DNA of 64,000 bases from Mesorhizobium sp. AR07 (GTDB taxonomy: Bacteria; Pseudomonadota; Alphaproteobacteria; Rhizobiales; Rhizobiaceae): the NCBI RefSeq assembly GCF_024746815.1, contig NZ_CP080525.1:2790001-2854000 (forward strand). Reading direction: 5' to 3'. The notes under the pieces are model-generated. The model made no database searches. It was given only the letters and a program-made list of their open reading frames with translations, and had not been told where the DNA came from. Position 1 is the first letter of the stretch. Each line of letters starts with the position of its first letter. Shown one piece after another: positions 43,778-52,170 of the stretch. The position numbers were made by a program, and so were the translations under genes.

Positions 43778-44500
43778 ATGATGAGGCGTTGGCCTGTCGT
43801 TGGGATGTTTCCGATATTTCTTGGTTTGGCTTCGCTGGCAAATGCTGGATCCGTCGGGCCACAAATGGCCGCGCAACCCTACCCTTCTTCGTTCAGTAGT
43901 TACGCGATTGCCTTCGAAGCGACACAGCCTCGCAGCACGCCCATGGGTTCCGCGACCTTTGCCGCCGTCGGGGGGAAGACGAGCATTCCGTACGGCTGGG
44001 TGGATTTCTGCGGTCGGCGTCCGGAGCAATGCGAGGTCCCAGCCCTGCCGGCGGCGAACCTCAAGCTCACACCTGGGACCTGGAGCACCCTTGACCGCGT
44101 CAACCGGGAGGTGAATGGCTACATCGTACCGGAGAGCAATCTTGAGCATTGGGGCACGAAGCTGGATCACTGGGACTATCCGGTCGACGGCAAGGGCGAT
44201 TGCAAGATCTACGCGCTGTTCAAGCGCAAACTATTGCTCGACGCCGGATTCCCACGGCAGACTTTGCTGATGACGGTTGTTTACGACCTGCACGGCGAAG
44301 GCCATGCCATCCTCACGGTGAAGACCGACAAGGGCGATTTCATCCTCGACAACCTCGTCAACAGCATTCGCTCCTGGGATGCCACTGGCTATTACTTTCT
44401 CAAGCGCCAGTCGCAGCAGAACCCCAACATCTGGGTATCGATCAACCTACGAGGCGACGCAGCTTTTGGATCCGGCAACAACCGCAACGCGGTGAATTGA
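43778..44500 (+). CDS. Periplasmic transglutaminase-like cysteine protease (BTLCP)
   Basis: The 240-residue protein has a signal peptide (MMRRWPVVGMFPIFLGLASLANA) and a BTLCP/DUF920 domain. The Cys-His-Asp triad is visible in KGDCKIYALFKR, HGEGHAILTV and GDFILDN. In bacteria BTLCPs such as LapG cleave surface adhesins or act with LapD-type systems, and related proteins are common and of unknown target in Rhizobiales. ATG 43778 was chosen over GTG codons just upstream; no clear ribosome site distinguishes them. A perfect CtrA box lies upstream. No adhesin gene is near. Confidence 0.85.
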   Translation: MMRRWPVVGMFPIFLGLASLANAGSVGPQMAAQPYPSSFSSYAIAFEATQPRSTPMGSATFAAVGGKTSIPYGWVDFCGRRPEQCEVPALPAANLKLTPGTWSTLDRVNREVNGYIVPESNLEHWGTKLDHWDYPVDGKGDCKIYALFKRKLLLDAGFPRQTLLMTVVYDLHGEGHAILTVKTDKGDFILDNLVNSIRSWDATGYYFLKRQSQQNPNIWVSINLRGDAAFGSGNNRNAVN

Positions 44501-44537
44501 TCCTGAGCGAAGGCGCTGGCAACCGACCCTACGCCGG

Positions 44538-44687
44538 TCAAACTGGAATTTGCCGACCGATTTCGACAAGCCGATCGTTGGGCACTTTCAGGTAGTCGCT
44601 CATCTTCGCTGAATTGCGGCTCATGGCAGCGAATGGCTCCCTTTGCCAAGCGGGCAGGCCTGGGCGGCATAGAAAGGCTGAAAAAAG
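44538..44687 (-). pseudogene. C-terminal fragment of a Kup potassium transporter gene
   Basis: The frame ends with LPAWQREPFAAMSRNSAKMSDYLKVPNDRLVEIGRQIPV, cited by LPAWQ, SRNSAKMSDYL and NDRLVEIGRQI. This matches the end of Kup-family K+ transporters (ARNATS-type, then RVVELG-QVEI). Nothing of the membrane domain is found upstream. It is a stray remnant and should not be functional. Confidence 0.55.
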
Positions 44688-45340
44688 CGCGTTAGAACGC
44701 GACTGCATGATAGACGGCGTTCTCCACTGCCTTGCCACGCATTGCATCTTCCCTCACCTGATCACGACAGCTCCGTAGAACCGCGCTACCCGCTTCTGAA
44801 AGCGGAGTGGTCAAATTCCAGCCGCTTGAGGAAGGTCTGTCCCGACACCCCCTTGTAACCGAAGTCGGCGTTGGCTTAGGCCAGCGCCTTGACGTAATAG
44901 GTCTGCGCGGTGCCGTAGCGGTGCTGAGCCAATTGACCAAACTCCATAGGCTGGATCCGCTTGGGTCGGTGGTATGGTCGGTCATGGCCTGGACCGTCGG
45001 TGTTCCTTGCGGCCCTTGCTTGGCCGACCGCATTCTTGTCCTCGAGATTCGTTGACAAGAGCGAACGTGACTGCGTGCGCGAGCCTCATTGCGGGTGCGA
45101 CCGGCGCCGCCAGAAGCCGGCTAGGCCCGGGCCCTATCCCTCGGCCACGCCTTGCTCCTGCGATAGACCGTCCGGTCCTCCGACACGTACTCGGCCTGCA
45201 AGGTGACGAAATCGGCGATGCCACCGATTCACGTCGGCCGACCGCAATATTACCAAACTGTAATGTTGCAGCAAGGTGTCAGACAGAATGCCTCGTCACA
45301 GTGTCCCATGGCCGATACGGGCCAAGTGGAGGAAAATAGA
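44688..45340. other. Stretch of about 650 bp without a recognised gene
   Basis: Only short overlapping frames with stops occur. A minus-strand frame between about 44750 and 45058 has a stop in its middle and no domain that I recognise. The region follows the Kup fragment, so it is probably decayed DNA near the island's right end. Confidence 0.4.
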
Positions 45341-45568
45341 ATGTACAAGAAACTTCTTTCCGCAACGATTCTGGCGATGCTCGCAACCGCTCCCGCGCTT
45401 GCGGCGACAGAATATTTCGTCGCCCAAAAAGCAAGCGACAAGACTTGTTCCGTCGCCAAGATCAAGCCTGACGGCAAGACCGCGATGATGGTCGGCAAGA
45501 CGTCTTACAAAACCGAGGCCGAAGCGACGGCGGCGATGAAAGCAGCCGCCGAATGCAAGAAGAAGTAG
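45341..45568 (+). CDS. Small secreted protein, unknown function
   Basis: The 75-residue protein has a signal peptide (MYKKLLSATILAMLATAPALA, cleavage near residue 21) and a mature part of about 54 residues, rich in Lys and Ala, that contains YFVAQKASDKTCSVAKIKPDG and two Cys. GGAGG lies 8 bases before ATG 45341. Similar small secreted proteins are common in Mesorhizobium-type genomes but I know of no function. Confidence 0.75.
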   Translation: MYKKLLSATILAMLATAPALAATEYFVAQKASDKTCSVAKIKPDGKTAMMVGKTSYKTEAEATAAMKAAAECKKK

Positions 45569-45686
45569 GGTCTCGAAAAATGCCCGATGGCGCGCGTCGT
45601 GGCGGGTGCCTGTTGGCATAGGATTACGCTTCCATTAGCGTTGGGCGCGGATTACCGGCCGGCCGGGCGCTCTATCGCTCCGGTCA

Positions 45687-45727
45687 GGCCCGACAGCCCG
45701 ATGGTAACCCCTGAAGGCTGTCGGGCC
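45687..45727. terminator. 12-bp inverted repeat, possible terminator
   Basis: GGCCCGACAGCC and GGCTGTCGGGCC pair perfectly around a 17-base loop, followed by GTCCTTTGCTTC. It lies 119 bases after the small secreted protein. It may end that transcript. No gene was recognised elsewhere in 45569-45908. Confidence 0.5.
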
Positions 45728-45908
45728 GTCCTTTGCTTCGATCGAAGTCGGCTTCCAGTCGCGATCCCGCTCCGGCTGCGAGGTTAACATCACCGATTGT
45801 GATTTCCTGACGGGAACGGAACTTCGCGCGCCCTGCGATTGTATGATGACCCGAACCATATCCTGAGAGATTCTCGCGCCGCTCGCTCCGGTCGTTTGAG
45901 AAGAAACA

Positions 45909-46664
45909 ATGTTGCAGGGCTTCTTGCAATGCAGGGGTCTTCGGCTGTTCGTGACATTGTTGGTCGCTGTGTCAGCCACTGCCGGCTACGCTTTCTTCGA
46001 ACGCAAAATATTATGGGAGGTGGTGCAGACCTGCGCGCTTGCAAGTGCGCGCCTTGGCGTTGCCTTCCCCTGCGAAGAGGTGATACTGAACAAGCAAGGG
46101 GATTATGGGTCGGTCCTCGTCAAATCACCTCTACACCGGACCGAGTTTCTGCTGGCGCCAATCACAGCAGTTGCGGGCTTGGAGAGCCCATCCGCCCGTT
46201 CCACTGATAGCGCCCAACTATGGAACCGGGCATGGGAAGCCCGACAGAAAGTTGAAGCAAGACTCGGACGCGGCCTGCCACGATCAGCCGTTGGCCTGGC
46301 GGTGAATTCCCGAATTGAGCGGTCCCAGGATCAGTTACACATCCACGTCGATTGCTTGCTAGCGTCGGTGGAAAGGACGCTTGCCTTGGATGGGCCGAAG
46401 AAAGACGCGCCTTGGCAACCCTTTCCACTGATGTTGAAGGGGCGACCATATTGGATAATGGCAGTGGATGAGCCGGATCTGCGAACCACTAACGTGGTCG
46501 GCCTGGTTGTTGCCGGTTTGCCTCAGGCACAACACGCTATGGATGATTTAAATGTTATCGTCGTCGGTGCAACGCTGGCTGACGCGAGGCCGGGATTCTA
46601 CATTCTGGTGAACTGGGGAAAGGCAGCTGAGCGCCTCCTCGATCACAGATGTACATCGCGCTAG
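45909..46664 (+). CDS. cdh: CDP-diacylglycerol pyrophosphatase
   Basis: The 251-residue protein has an N-terminal membrane anchor (LRLFVTLLVAVSATAGYAFF) and a Cdh domain. The HIT-like histidine motif is in QDQLHIHVDCL near 143, and other conserved segments are LWNRAWEARQKVE and SAVGLAVNSRIERSQ. The enzyme hydrolyses CDP-diacylglycerol to phosphatidate and CMP. Length is normal. It is the last intact gene before the right island repeat. ATG 45909 follows GAAGAAAC. Confidence 0.88.
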   Translation: MLQGFLQCRGLRLFVTLLVAVSATAGYAFFERKILWEVVQTCALASARLGVAFPCEEVILNKQGDYGSVLVKSPLHRTEFLLAPITAVAGLESPSARSTDSAQLWNRAWEARQKVEARLGRGLPRSAVGLAVNSRIERSQDQLHIHVDCLLASVERTLALDGPKKDAPWQPFPLMLKGRPYWIMAVDEPDLRTTNVVGLVVAGLPQAQHAMDDLNVIVVGATLADARPGFYILVNWGKAAERLLDHRCTSR

Positions 46665-46727
46665 CCACCGCCTGGCGGTCAAAGCCGATCATTCGACCAA
46701 CTTGCCCCTACCAGCGCGGCATCCGGC

Positions 46728-46764
46728 ATCATGATCCTGGGGTCGGGGGTTCAAGTCCCTCTCC
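46728..46764. repeat. Right direct repeat (attR): 3'-half fragment of tRNA-Met
   Basis: The segment matches tRNA-Met positions 6345-6381 at 36 of 37 bases, with 31 consecutive identities (46734-46764). Sequence before and after diverges from the tRNA, so the acceptor stem and 5' half are missing and it cannot fold as a tRNA. It has the same orientation as the complete gene. It is best explained as the second attachment repeat of the island. Confidence 0.8.
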
Positions 46765-46977
46765 TGACTCGAACCTCCGGTGGCGAACGAACGCGCGCTA
46801 GATCAAGCAAGGCCCCGTCTCAAAATCCCTGACGACGGACATTGAGGATCACGTCAAAAGGCAGATCATGGCGCCGCGGCTCCATGGACAACCCTGCCCT
46901 CGCATTCTAAAAAGCGGTCGCGGGCACGCACCACATGAGTCGGACGCGGGCCGCGGTTTCAGTCCAGAGGGAAGAGC

Positions 46978-47391
46978 ATGCGCATTCGGTCGATGATGAT
47001 GGGTGCAGCCGCCTTGGTGGCGGTTGGGACGTTCGCTGTGCACGCGCAGGCCGAAGGGTTCGAAAACATCGTGCTGTCCGCAAGCAAGGACGCGAAAGAG
47101 ACTCAGGCGACATTTGCGCCGGATACGGCCAAGATCTTCCTCTCCGCCGACCTGACCGACGCGGTGGCCTCGGGATCAAAGCTAACCGTGAGCTGGATTT
47201 CGGTGGATTCGGGCGGTGTCGCGCCGGCGAACTACAAGATCGACGAGGTCAGCTTCGAAATCGGCAAGATCGAAAACCATGTCGACGCCTCGATGACCAA
47301 GCCGGATGCCGGCTGGCCGGTCGGCACCTATCAGGTGCAGATCGCCGTTGACGGCACGATGAAGGAAGCGGTCGACTTTTCCGTGAAGTGA
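46978..47391 (+). CDS. Secreted hypothetical protein
   Basis: The 137-residue protein has a signal peptide (MRIRSMMMGAAALVAVGTFAVHAQA) and a mature domain of about 112 residues with alternating hydrophobic beta-type strands (KIFLSADLTDAVASGSKLTVSWISV, VEISFEIG-like, YQVQIAVDGTMKEAVDFSV), cited by SKLTVSW, TYQVQIAVDG and DFSV. The layout is that of a small immunoglobulin-like beta-sandwich, but I do not recognise a family. GAGGGAAGAG precedes the ATG. A 9-bp hairpin follows the stop. It lies outside the island boundary. Confidence 0.75.
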   Translation: MRIRSMMMGAAALVAVGTFAVHAQAEGFENIVLSASKDAKETQATFAPDTAKIFLSADLTDAVASGSKLTVSWISVDSGGVAPANYKIDEVSFEIGKIENHVDASMTKPDAGWPVGTYQVQIAVDGTMKEAVDFSVK

Positions 47392-47408
47392 CCGGGGCGC
47401 GCCAGGTG

Positions 47409-47429
47409 GCCCTACTCCACGAGTAGGGC
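47409..47429 (+). terminator. Hairpin after the secreted hypothetical gene
   Basis: GCCCTACTC-CAC-GAGTAGGGC is a perfect 9-bp stem with a 3-base loop, 18 bases after the stop codon. There is no T-tract, so termination efficiency is uncertain. Confidence 0.5.
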
Positions 47430-47511
47430 GTCGCAGCCCGCCATCGACGCGCTTCAGATTTACTTTCAATGCCGGTAAGCCATACCATCCATTCAACAAA
47501 ATCAAACAGTT

Positions 47512-47640
47512 GCGTGGGCAGTCGTGCGCGCGCAGCTCGTCCTTGTTGATGCAGCGGTCGACCCACTGGCCTCGACGGCCGACGCCCTGATGAGGCGCAG
47601 GCAGCTTTCGGCATTCGGGAACATACGCACGGAACAGGTG
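47512..47640 (-). pseudogene. Possible transposase C-terminal remnant (IS256/Mutator-like)
   Basis: Read on the minus strand the stretch gives MFPNAESCLRLIRASAVE and, after a one-base shift, WVDRCINKDELRAHD. This order resembles the C-terminus of Mutator-type transposases (FPN-x-S-LRLI-A, then a W and a NMDxL segment). No DDE core remains. The assignment rests on short similarity only. Confidence 0.35.
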
Positions 47641-47651
47641 CGCCGGCGCAC

Positions 47652-49721
47652 TTATTCCGCGGCCAACGCCGTGACCTCGCGACGGAAGGGCAGCGCATCG
47701 CCGATATCGGCTTCGTCCAGCTCGCGTGCGAAGCGGTGGCCGGCGTAAGTCGCCCAGGCGATCGGACCCGGCGCCTCGGCATCGCCGATGACCTTGATCG
47801 AGCGAATGCCGCTGTCGGCCCACGCCTCCCGCCGCGTCTTCAGTTCCTGCCAGACCCCATCGTCCTGTTGGCGCGACGTCACCAGCACCACGGCGTCCGC
47901 GGCGATGTCGTGCCGGATACCCGTATAGGCGCATGCTGTGGCAACGCCTCCCGGTACAATGCGCGTCACGGTCCGATTCAGCACGATCTCGACGCCGAGC
48001 TCGGCCAGCCGGCGATGGATGGCGCCCTGCTCCAGCGTGTTGCGGGTCCAGTCGGAGACATAGGCGGATGGCGTCACCAACGTCACCTTCGCGCCCTGGC
48101 GCGCCATCAGCTCGGCCAGAACGCCACCCATGTAGTAATGGTCGTCGTCGAACAGCACGACGTTGCCGGTCGGCACATTGCCACCCATCAAATCGTCCGG
48201 CGTGTAGACCGGCATGGCCGGATCCACCGGCATCGGCACGACATGCGCGCGCGCCACGCCGTCGCGGCGCCATGTCGAGCCGGTGGCGATGGCGATGTTT
48301 TGAAAGCCGAAATCCAGGATGTCTTCGGCCGACAACCGGCTTTCGAAATAGATGTCGACATTGGACATCTGGCTGAGCTGATACTGGCGATAGTCGCGCA
48401 CGCGTCCCCATGCGGAGAGGCCAGGCAAGCGGCACTCGCGCGCCACGCGGCCGCCAAGTTCAGTGCCGGCTTCGGCGATGGCCACCTGGTAGCCGCGCTG
48501 GCCGAGTGCACGAGCGGCCTCCAGCCCGGCCGGACCGGCGCCGACGACCAATACGCTCTCGCTGTCGCCCTTGGCCTGCATCCGTTCCGGATGCCAGCCC
48601 TTGCGCCACTCCTCCATGAACGTCGGGTTCTGCGTGCAGCGCGAGATCGACATGGTCATGTCGCCGGTGATGCAGATGTTGCAGCCGATGCATTCGCGAA
48701 TGTCCTCGATCCGCCCCTCTTCCACCTTCTTCGGCAGGAAGGGATCGGCAATCGATGGACGCGCGCAGCCGATGAAATCAAGCGTACCGGACCTGATCAT
48801 CTTCACCATCACATCCGGCGACGTAAAGCGCCCGACGCCGACGACGGGCTTCGAGGTCAGCTTCTTGATGCCGGATACGAGGCTTTCCTGCGCGCCCTCC
48901 TCCTTGAACCGAGACGGCCCGGAGCAGTCCTCCCAGGCGCCATGCGCCAGATCCCAGAGATCGGGCAGGTCGGCGTGCATCTCGATCATGTCGCGCACTT
49001 CGGAATTGGCGAAGCCAAGCTCGCCGATCATCTCGTCCAGCGATAGCCGCAGCGTCAGGCCGCAGGTGTCGCCGATGGCATCCCTGCCCTCTTCGATCAG
49101 CTCGCGCATCAGCCGCGAGCGGTTTTCCAGCGAGCCGCCATATTCGTCGCTGCGCTGGTTGGTGGCGGTGGACAGGAAGTGCTGGATGATGCCGAAGCCG
49201 TGCGCGCCGTAGAGGCACACCAGATCGAAACCTGCCATCCTGGCACGTTTGAAGGCATTGCGGTGCCAGCGGCGCAGGTCGCGGATATCCTGCTTGTCCA
49301 TGGCGCGCGCCTGAACCGGATCGTTGGTGAAGGTCCGAATGGGCAAGGCCGACGGTCCGCGTGGCACTTCCTTGGTGTAGAGGTTCGGGCCGTTGATGCC
49401 TGAATAGGCCAGCTGGATGCCGGCCAGCGCGCCATGCTGATGCATGGCCTTGGCCATCTTGGCCAGAGCCGGGATATCGGCGTCGTCCCACAGCCGGAGT
49501 TCGATGAAGGGCGTGATCTCCGAGGTATGGTGCATCTCGGTCTGCTCGGTGAAGATGACGCCCCAGCCGCCTTCCGATTTGATGCGGCGCATCTCGGCCG
49601 CGGCGGATGGATCGCGGTAGCCGCCGCCATTGCAATGCGGAACCTGATAGAAGCGGTTCTTGGCGGTCACCGAACCGATCTTCACAGGCTCGAACAGAAT
49701 ATCGTAGCGTGGATCGCGCAT
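47652..49721 (-). CDS. NADH:flavin oxidoreductase of the trimethylamine/dimethylglycine dehydrogenase type
   Basis: The 689-residue protein has the architecture of trimethylamine dehydrogenase and DgcA. An Old-Yellow-Enzyme FMN barrel (about 5-360) is followed by a [4Fe-4S] cysteine motif in IRECIGCNICITGDMTMSISRCTQN near 345-370 (landmarks CIGCNIC and SRCTQN) and then two nucleotide-binding domains (VLVVGAGPAGLEAARALG near 390, VVLFDDDHYYMG near 525). It is expected to demethylate a secondary or tertiary amine. ATG 49721 has GGAAGGAAG upstream. It diverges from an ArgE-like deacylase across a palindrome. The exact amine is not evident. Confidence 0.85.
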   Translation of the reverse strand: MRDPRYDILFEPVKIGSVTAKNRFYQVPHCNGGGYRDPSAAAEMRRIKSEGGWGVIFTEQTEMHHTSEITPFIELRLWDDADIPALAKMAKAMHQHGALAGIQLAYSGINGPNLYTKEVPRGPSALPIRTFTNDPVQARAMDKQDIRDLRRWHRNAFKRARMAGFDLVCLYGAHGFGIIQHFLSTATNQRSDEYGGSLENRSRLMRELIEEGRDAIGDTCGLTLRLSLDEMIGELGFANSEVRDMIEMHADLPDLWDLAHGAWEDCSGPSRFKEEGAQESLVSGIKKLTSKPVVGVGRFTSPDVMVKMIRSGTLDFIGCARPSIADPFLPKKVEEGRIEDIRECIGCNICITGDMTMSISRCTQNPTFMEEWRKGWHPERMQAKGDSESVLVVGAGPAGLEAARALGQRGYQVAIAEAGTELGGRVARECRLPGLSAWGRVRDYRQYQLSQMSNVDIYFESRLSAEDILDFGFQNIAIATGSTWRRDGVARAHVVPMPVDPAMPVYTPDDLMGGNVPTGNVVLFDDDHYYMGGVLAELMARQGAKVTLVTPSAYVSDWTRNTLEQGAIHRRLAELGVEIVLNRTVTRIVPGGVATACAYTGIRHDIAADAVVLVTSRQQDDGVWQELKTRREAWADSGIRSIKVIGDAEAPGPIAWATYAGHRFARELDEADIGDALPFRREVTALAAE

Positions 49722-49867
49722 GGTGCTTCCTTCCTGCCAGCGTCGCATCGCGGCATGCGCGATCATGGGTTTGAGCCCTGGCGCAAGCCGGTATGCCCAG
49801 TGGGTAGATGCCGTGAACCTACTCATAAGTCGCGGCACGCCCTGGGAAACTACAGATTTCTTCTGTA

Positions 49868-49890
49868 CCGATTAGGCGCGCCCTAATCGG
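49868..49890. promoter_or_regulatory. 9-bp-arm inverted repeat in a divergent promoter
   Basis: CCGATTAGG-CGCGC-CCTAATCGG is a perfect inverted repeat with a 5-base spacer. It lies between the flavoprotein gene (start 49721) and the deacylase gene (start 49993). Its arms and spacing suit a dimeric regulator. The nearest regulator gene is the LysR-type gene at 51187, but a link is not shown. Nothing else was recognised in the gap. Confidence 0.5.
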
Positions 49891-49992
49891 CCTGGATTAG
49901 CATCCGGTGAATCCCGGCAGAGCCAAATGCGACTTCAAGGCCGCCACCGCGCGATGCTAGATAGCGCGCACGGGCAACGAGACATAAGACGC

Positions 49993-51162
49993 ATGGACAG
50001 CATCCGGATTCTTGAAAAGCTGATCGCCTTCCCGACGGTGAGCCGCGTTACGAACCTCGACCTTATCGGCTTTGTGGCTGATATGCTCGACGCGCATGGC
50101 ATTGCCTGCCAGATCATCCGAAGCGAGGATGGCCACAAGGCCAATCTCTTTGCCACCGTCGGACCGGCCGACGCTTCCGGCATCATGCTGTCCGGCCACA
50201 CCGACGTCGTTCCCATCGACGGGCAGAACTGGACGCTGCCGCCCTTCGAGATGACCGAGCGCGACGGCAGGCTTTACGGACGCGGTGCGGCTGATATGAA
50301 GGGCTTCGTCGCCTGTGCGCTCGCGGCATGTCTCGCGGCCGCGAAAATGCCGCTGCGGACCCCGTTGCACCTGGCGCTCTCCTACGACGAGGAGATCGGC
50401 TGCATCGGTGTGCGCAGCCTGATCGACATGCTGCGGGCAGCCCCGCAACGGCCGCTGCTGTGTATCGTCGGCGAGCCGACCGACATGCGGGTGGCGACGG
50501 GTCACAAGGGCAAGCTTGCCGCACGCGCCATCTGCAAGGGACGCGAGGGCCATTCGGCACTGGCCCCGCTGGCGCTCAACGCCATCCATCTCGGCTGCGA
50601 CTTCGTCGCCGCCTTGCGTCGGGAACAGGACCGGCTGGCGCGTGATGGCGCCCGCGACGGCGACTACGACATTGCCTACACAACCGTCCACGTCGGCAAG
50701 ATGAACGCCGGCGTGGCGCTGAACATCGTGCCGAACCTCTGCCAGGTCGACTTCGAGATCCGCAATGTCGCGGCCGACGACCCGCACGAGATACTCGAAC
50801 GCCTGCGCGCCGAGGCTTCGCGCATTGCCGTCGAAGCCTCGACCATCGCGCCCGAGGCGGCGATCGACATCGACATCACCAACACCTATCCCGGCCTGGA
50901 TACGCCGGTCAGTTCGCAAGCCATCGCTTTCGTCAAATCGCTGACCGGCGCCAACGACACCATCAAGGTTGCCTTCGGCACCGAGGGCGGCCTGTTCAGC
51001 CGCGATCTCGGCACGCCGACGGTCGTGTGCGGACCGGGCTCGATGGCGCAAGGGCACAAGCCGGACGAATTCGTCAGCCTCGAGCAGATGCACCGCTGCG
51101 ACGACATGTTGGAAAAATTGCTGCGCCGGCTGGCCGATCACCAGCTTCTTCTAGCGCACTGA
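49993..51162 (+). CDS. ArgE-like M20 deacylase (acetylornithine deacetylase family)
   Basis: The 389-residue protein is an M20 metallohydrolase of the ArgE branch. Zinc-binding residues are visible in MLSGHTDVVPIDGQNW near 70, GRGAADMKGFVACAL near 99 (metal Asp), SYDEEIGCIGVRSLID near 134 (catalytic Glu), GEPTDMRVATGHKGK near 160 and FGTEGGLFSRDLGTPTVVCGPGSMAQGHKPDEFV near 330-360 (cited by TEGGLF and GHKPDEF). ATG 49993 was preferred to an upstream start that adds 22 non-conserved residues. The amine-demethylase neighbour suggests an N-acylated catabolic substrate rather than arginine synthesis (inference). Confidence 0.88.
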   Translation: MDSIRILEKLIAFPTVSRVTNLDLIGFVADMLDAHGIACQIIRSEDGHKANLFATVGPADASGIMLSGHTDVVPIDGQNWTLPPFEMTERDGRLYGRGAADMKGFVACALAACLAAAKMPLRTPLHLALSYDEEIGCIGVRSLIDMLRAAPQRPLLCIVGEPTDMRVATGHKGKLAARAICKGREGHSALAPLALNAIHLGCDFVAALRREQDRLARDGARDGDYDIAYTTVHVGKMNAGVALNIVPNLCQVDFEIRNVAADDPHEILERLRAEASRIAVEASTIAPEAAIDIDITNTYPGLDTPVSSQAIAFVKSLTGANDTIKVAFGTEGGLFSRDLGTPTVVCGPGSMAQGHKPDEFVSLEQMHRCDDMLEKLLRRLADHQLLLAH

Positions 51163-51186
51163 GCGGCGCCGGTTTTACTGAAACGC

Positions 51187-52122
51187 TTAGCCGACTGCGC
51201 GCTCTGCGCCGAACACGCCTTGCTCGACCACAAAATGCCGGCAATGGTCGATGAACGCCTGGACGGTTTGCGTGCGATGTTCGGAGTTGGGCAGGGCGAC
51301 GCCCATGGTCAGGGGCCGCAGGTCGCCGTCCAGCGGCACAAAGACAAGCGGCTTGCCATCCGGCGCCAGCGTGTTGAGCGGCCGCATATTGGCGATGCCG
51401 TAGCCGAAGCCGTTCGCCACCATCGAGCGCATGACCGCGATGTCGCCGGTGCGCTCGGCAATGTTGGGCCGGATTCCCCGTTGGTGGAACGCCGACAGGA
51501 AATATTCGCGACTGAACGGCAGGTCGAGCAACACCATCGGCTCGTCGGCCAGTTCCTCCGTCGTGATCGACGCCTTTGCCGCGAAGCGATGCCCCGCCGG
51601 CAGCATGACATAGGCCGGCACCAGCATCAGCGGCTCGAAGGTCATGTCCTGCGACAGCTCGAGATCGTAAGTCAGCGCAAGGTCGATTTCGCCGCGTTGC
51701 AGCATCTCGAGCAATTGCCCCTGATTGCGCTCGAACTGCCGCACGCGCACATCGGGATAGGCGCGCTCGAACCGCATGCGCAGAGCCGGCAGCACAATCT
51801 GCGCGAACGTCAGCAGGCATCCCACCGCCAGCGGACCGCGCACCTTTTCCGCAAAGTCGCCGGCAACGTCATGCAAGGCGTCGGCATCGTTGAGCAGCCG
51901 GGCGGCTTCCTTCAGGAAGACCCGGCCGCCAGCCGTGAGCGAGAGGCCGTGCGAATGCTTGCGGACAAAAAGCTGAACGCCGAACTCGGTTTCCAGCTGG
52001 GCGATGGAGGCCGAAATCGATGGCGGCGAGACATTGACCTGTTCGGCCGCCTTGGCGATGGAGCCCGCCTCGCCCACGGCGACGAAATATTCCAGCTGTC
52101 TGAGCGTGAAGCGTAGCGGCAT
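51187..52122 (-). CDS. LysR-family transcriptional regulator
   Basis: The 311-residue protein has the LysR winged helix at the start (FTLRQLEYFVAVGEAGSIAKAAEQVNVSPPSISASIAQLETEFGVQLF, cited by RQLEYFVAV, SIAKAAEQV and SPPSISASI) and an effector domain from about residue 90. It is the last gene of a same-strand series that begins at livH, 48 bases after the aldehyde dehydrogenase gene, and converges with the deacylase gene. It may control the catabolic operon upstream of it. Confidence 0.9.
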   Translation of the reverse strand: MPLRFTLRQLEYFVAVGEAGSIAKAAEQVNVSPPSISASIAQLETEFGVQLFVRKHSHGLSLTAGGRVFLKEAARLLNDADALHDVAGDFAEKVRGPLAVGCLLTFAQIVLPALRMRFERAYPDVRVRQFERNQGQLLEMLQRGEIDLALTYDLELSQDMTFEPLMLVPAYVMLPAGHRFAAKASITTEELADEPMVLLDLPFSREYFLSAFHQRGIRPNIAERTGDIAVMRSMVANGFGYGIANMRPLNTLAPDGKPLVFVPLDGDLRPLTMGVALPNSEHRTQTVQAFIDHCRHFVVEQGVFGAERAVG

Positions 52123-52170
52123 GCTGGCTATGTTGCCGGTTTGGGTGCTTCGATCAAGCCTTGGCGCCCA

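Larger units (their letters stand above)
6382..46764. mobile_element. Putative 40-kb tRNA-Met genomic island for micro-oxic metabolism and denitrification
   Basis: The segment is bounded by tRNA-Met and by a partial copy of its 3' half in the same orientation. The content differs from the flanks: oxygen sensing (fixLJ, fixT-like, fixK), phosphoketolase, nirK, cytochrome bd, cupredoxins and several decayed genes plus an IS21-type insertion. Flanks are core-like (ctrA, sciP, mnmA) or ordinary transport operons. No integrase, relaxase or conjugation gene is visible, so if it arrived by site-specific integration the mobility genes are lost. The boundary reading is inferred from the repeat and gene content. 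Confidence 0.7.

Noticed and set aside
46728..46764. Second tRNA-Met gene
   Set aside because: Only the 3' half of the tRNA is present; the acceptor stem, D-arm and CCA end are missing, so it is an attachment repeat and not a tRNA gene.
47736..49046. Plus-strand frame of 436 codons
   Set aside because: It is antisense to the amine-dehydrogenase-like gene and shows no recognisable domain.
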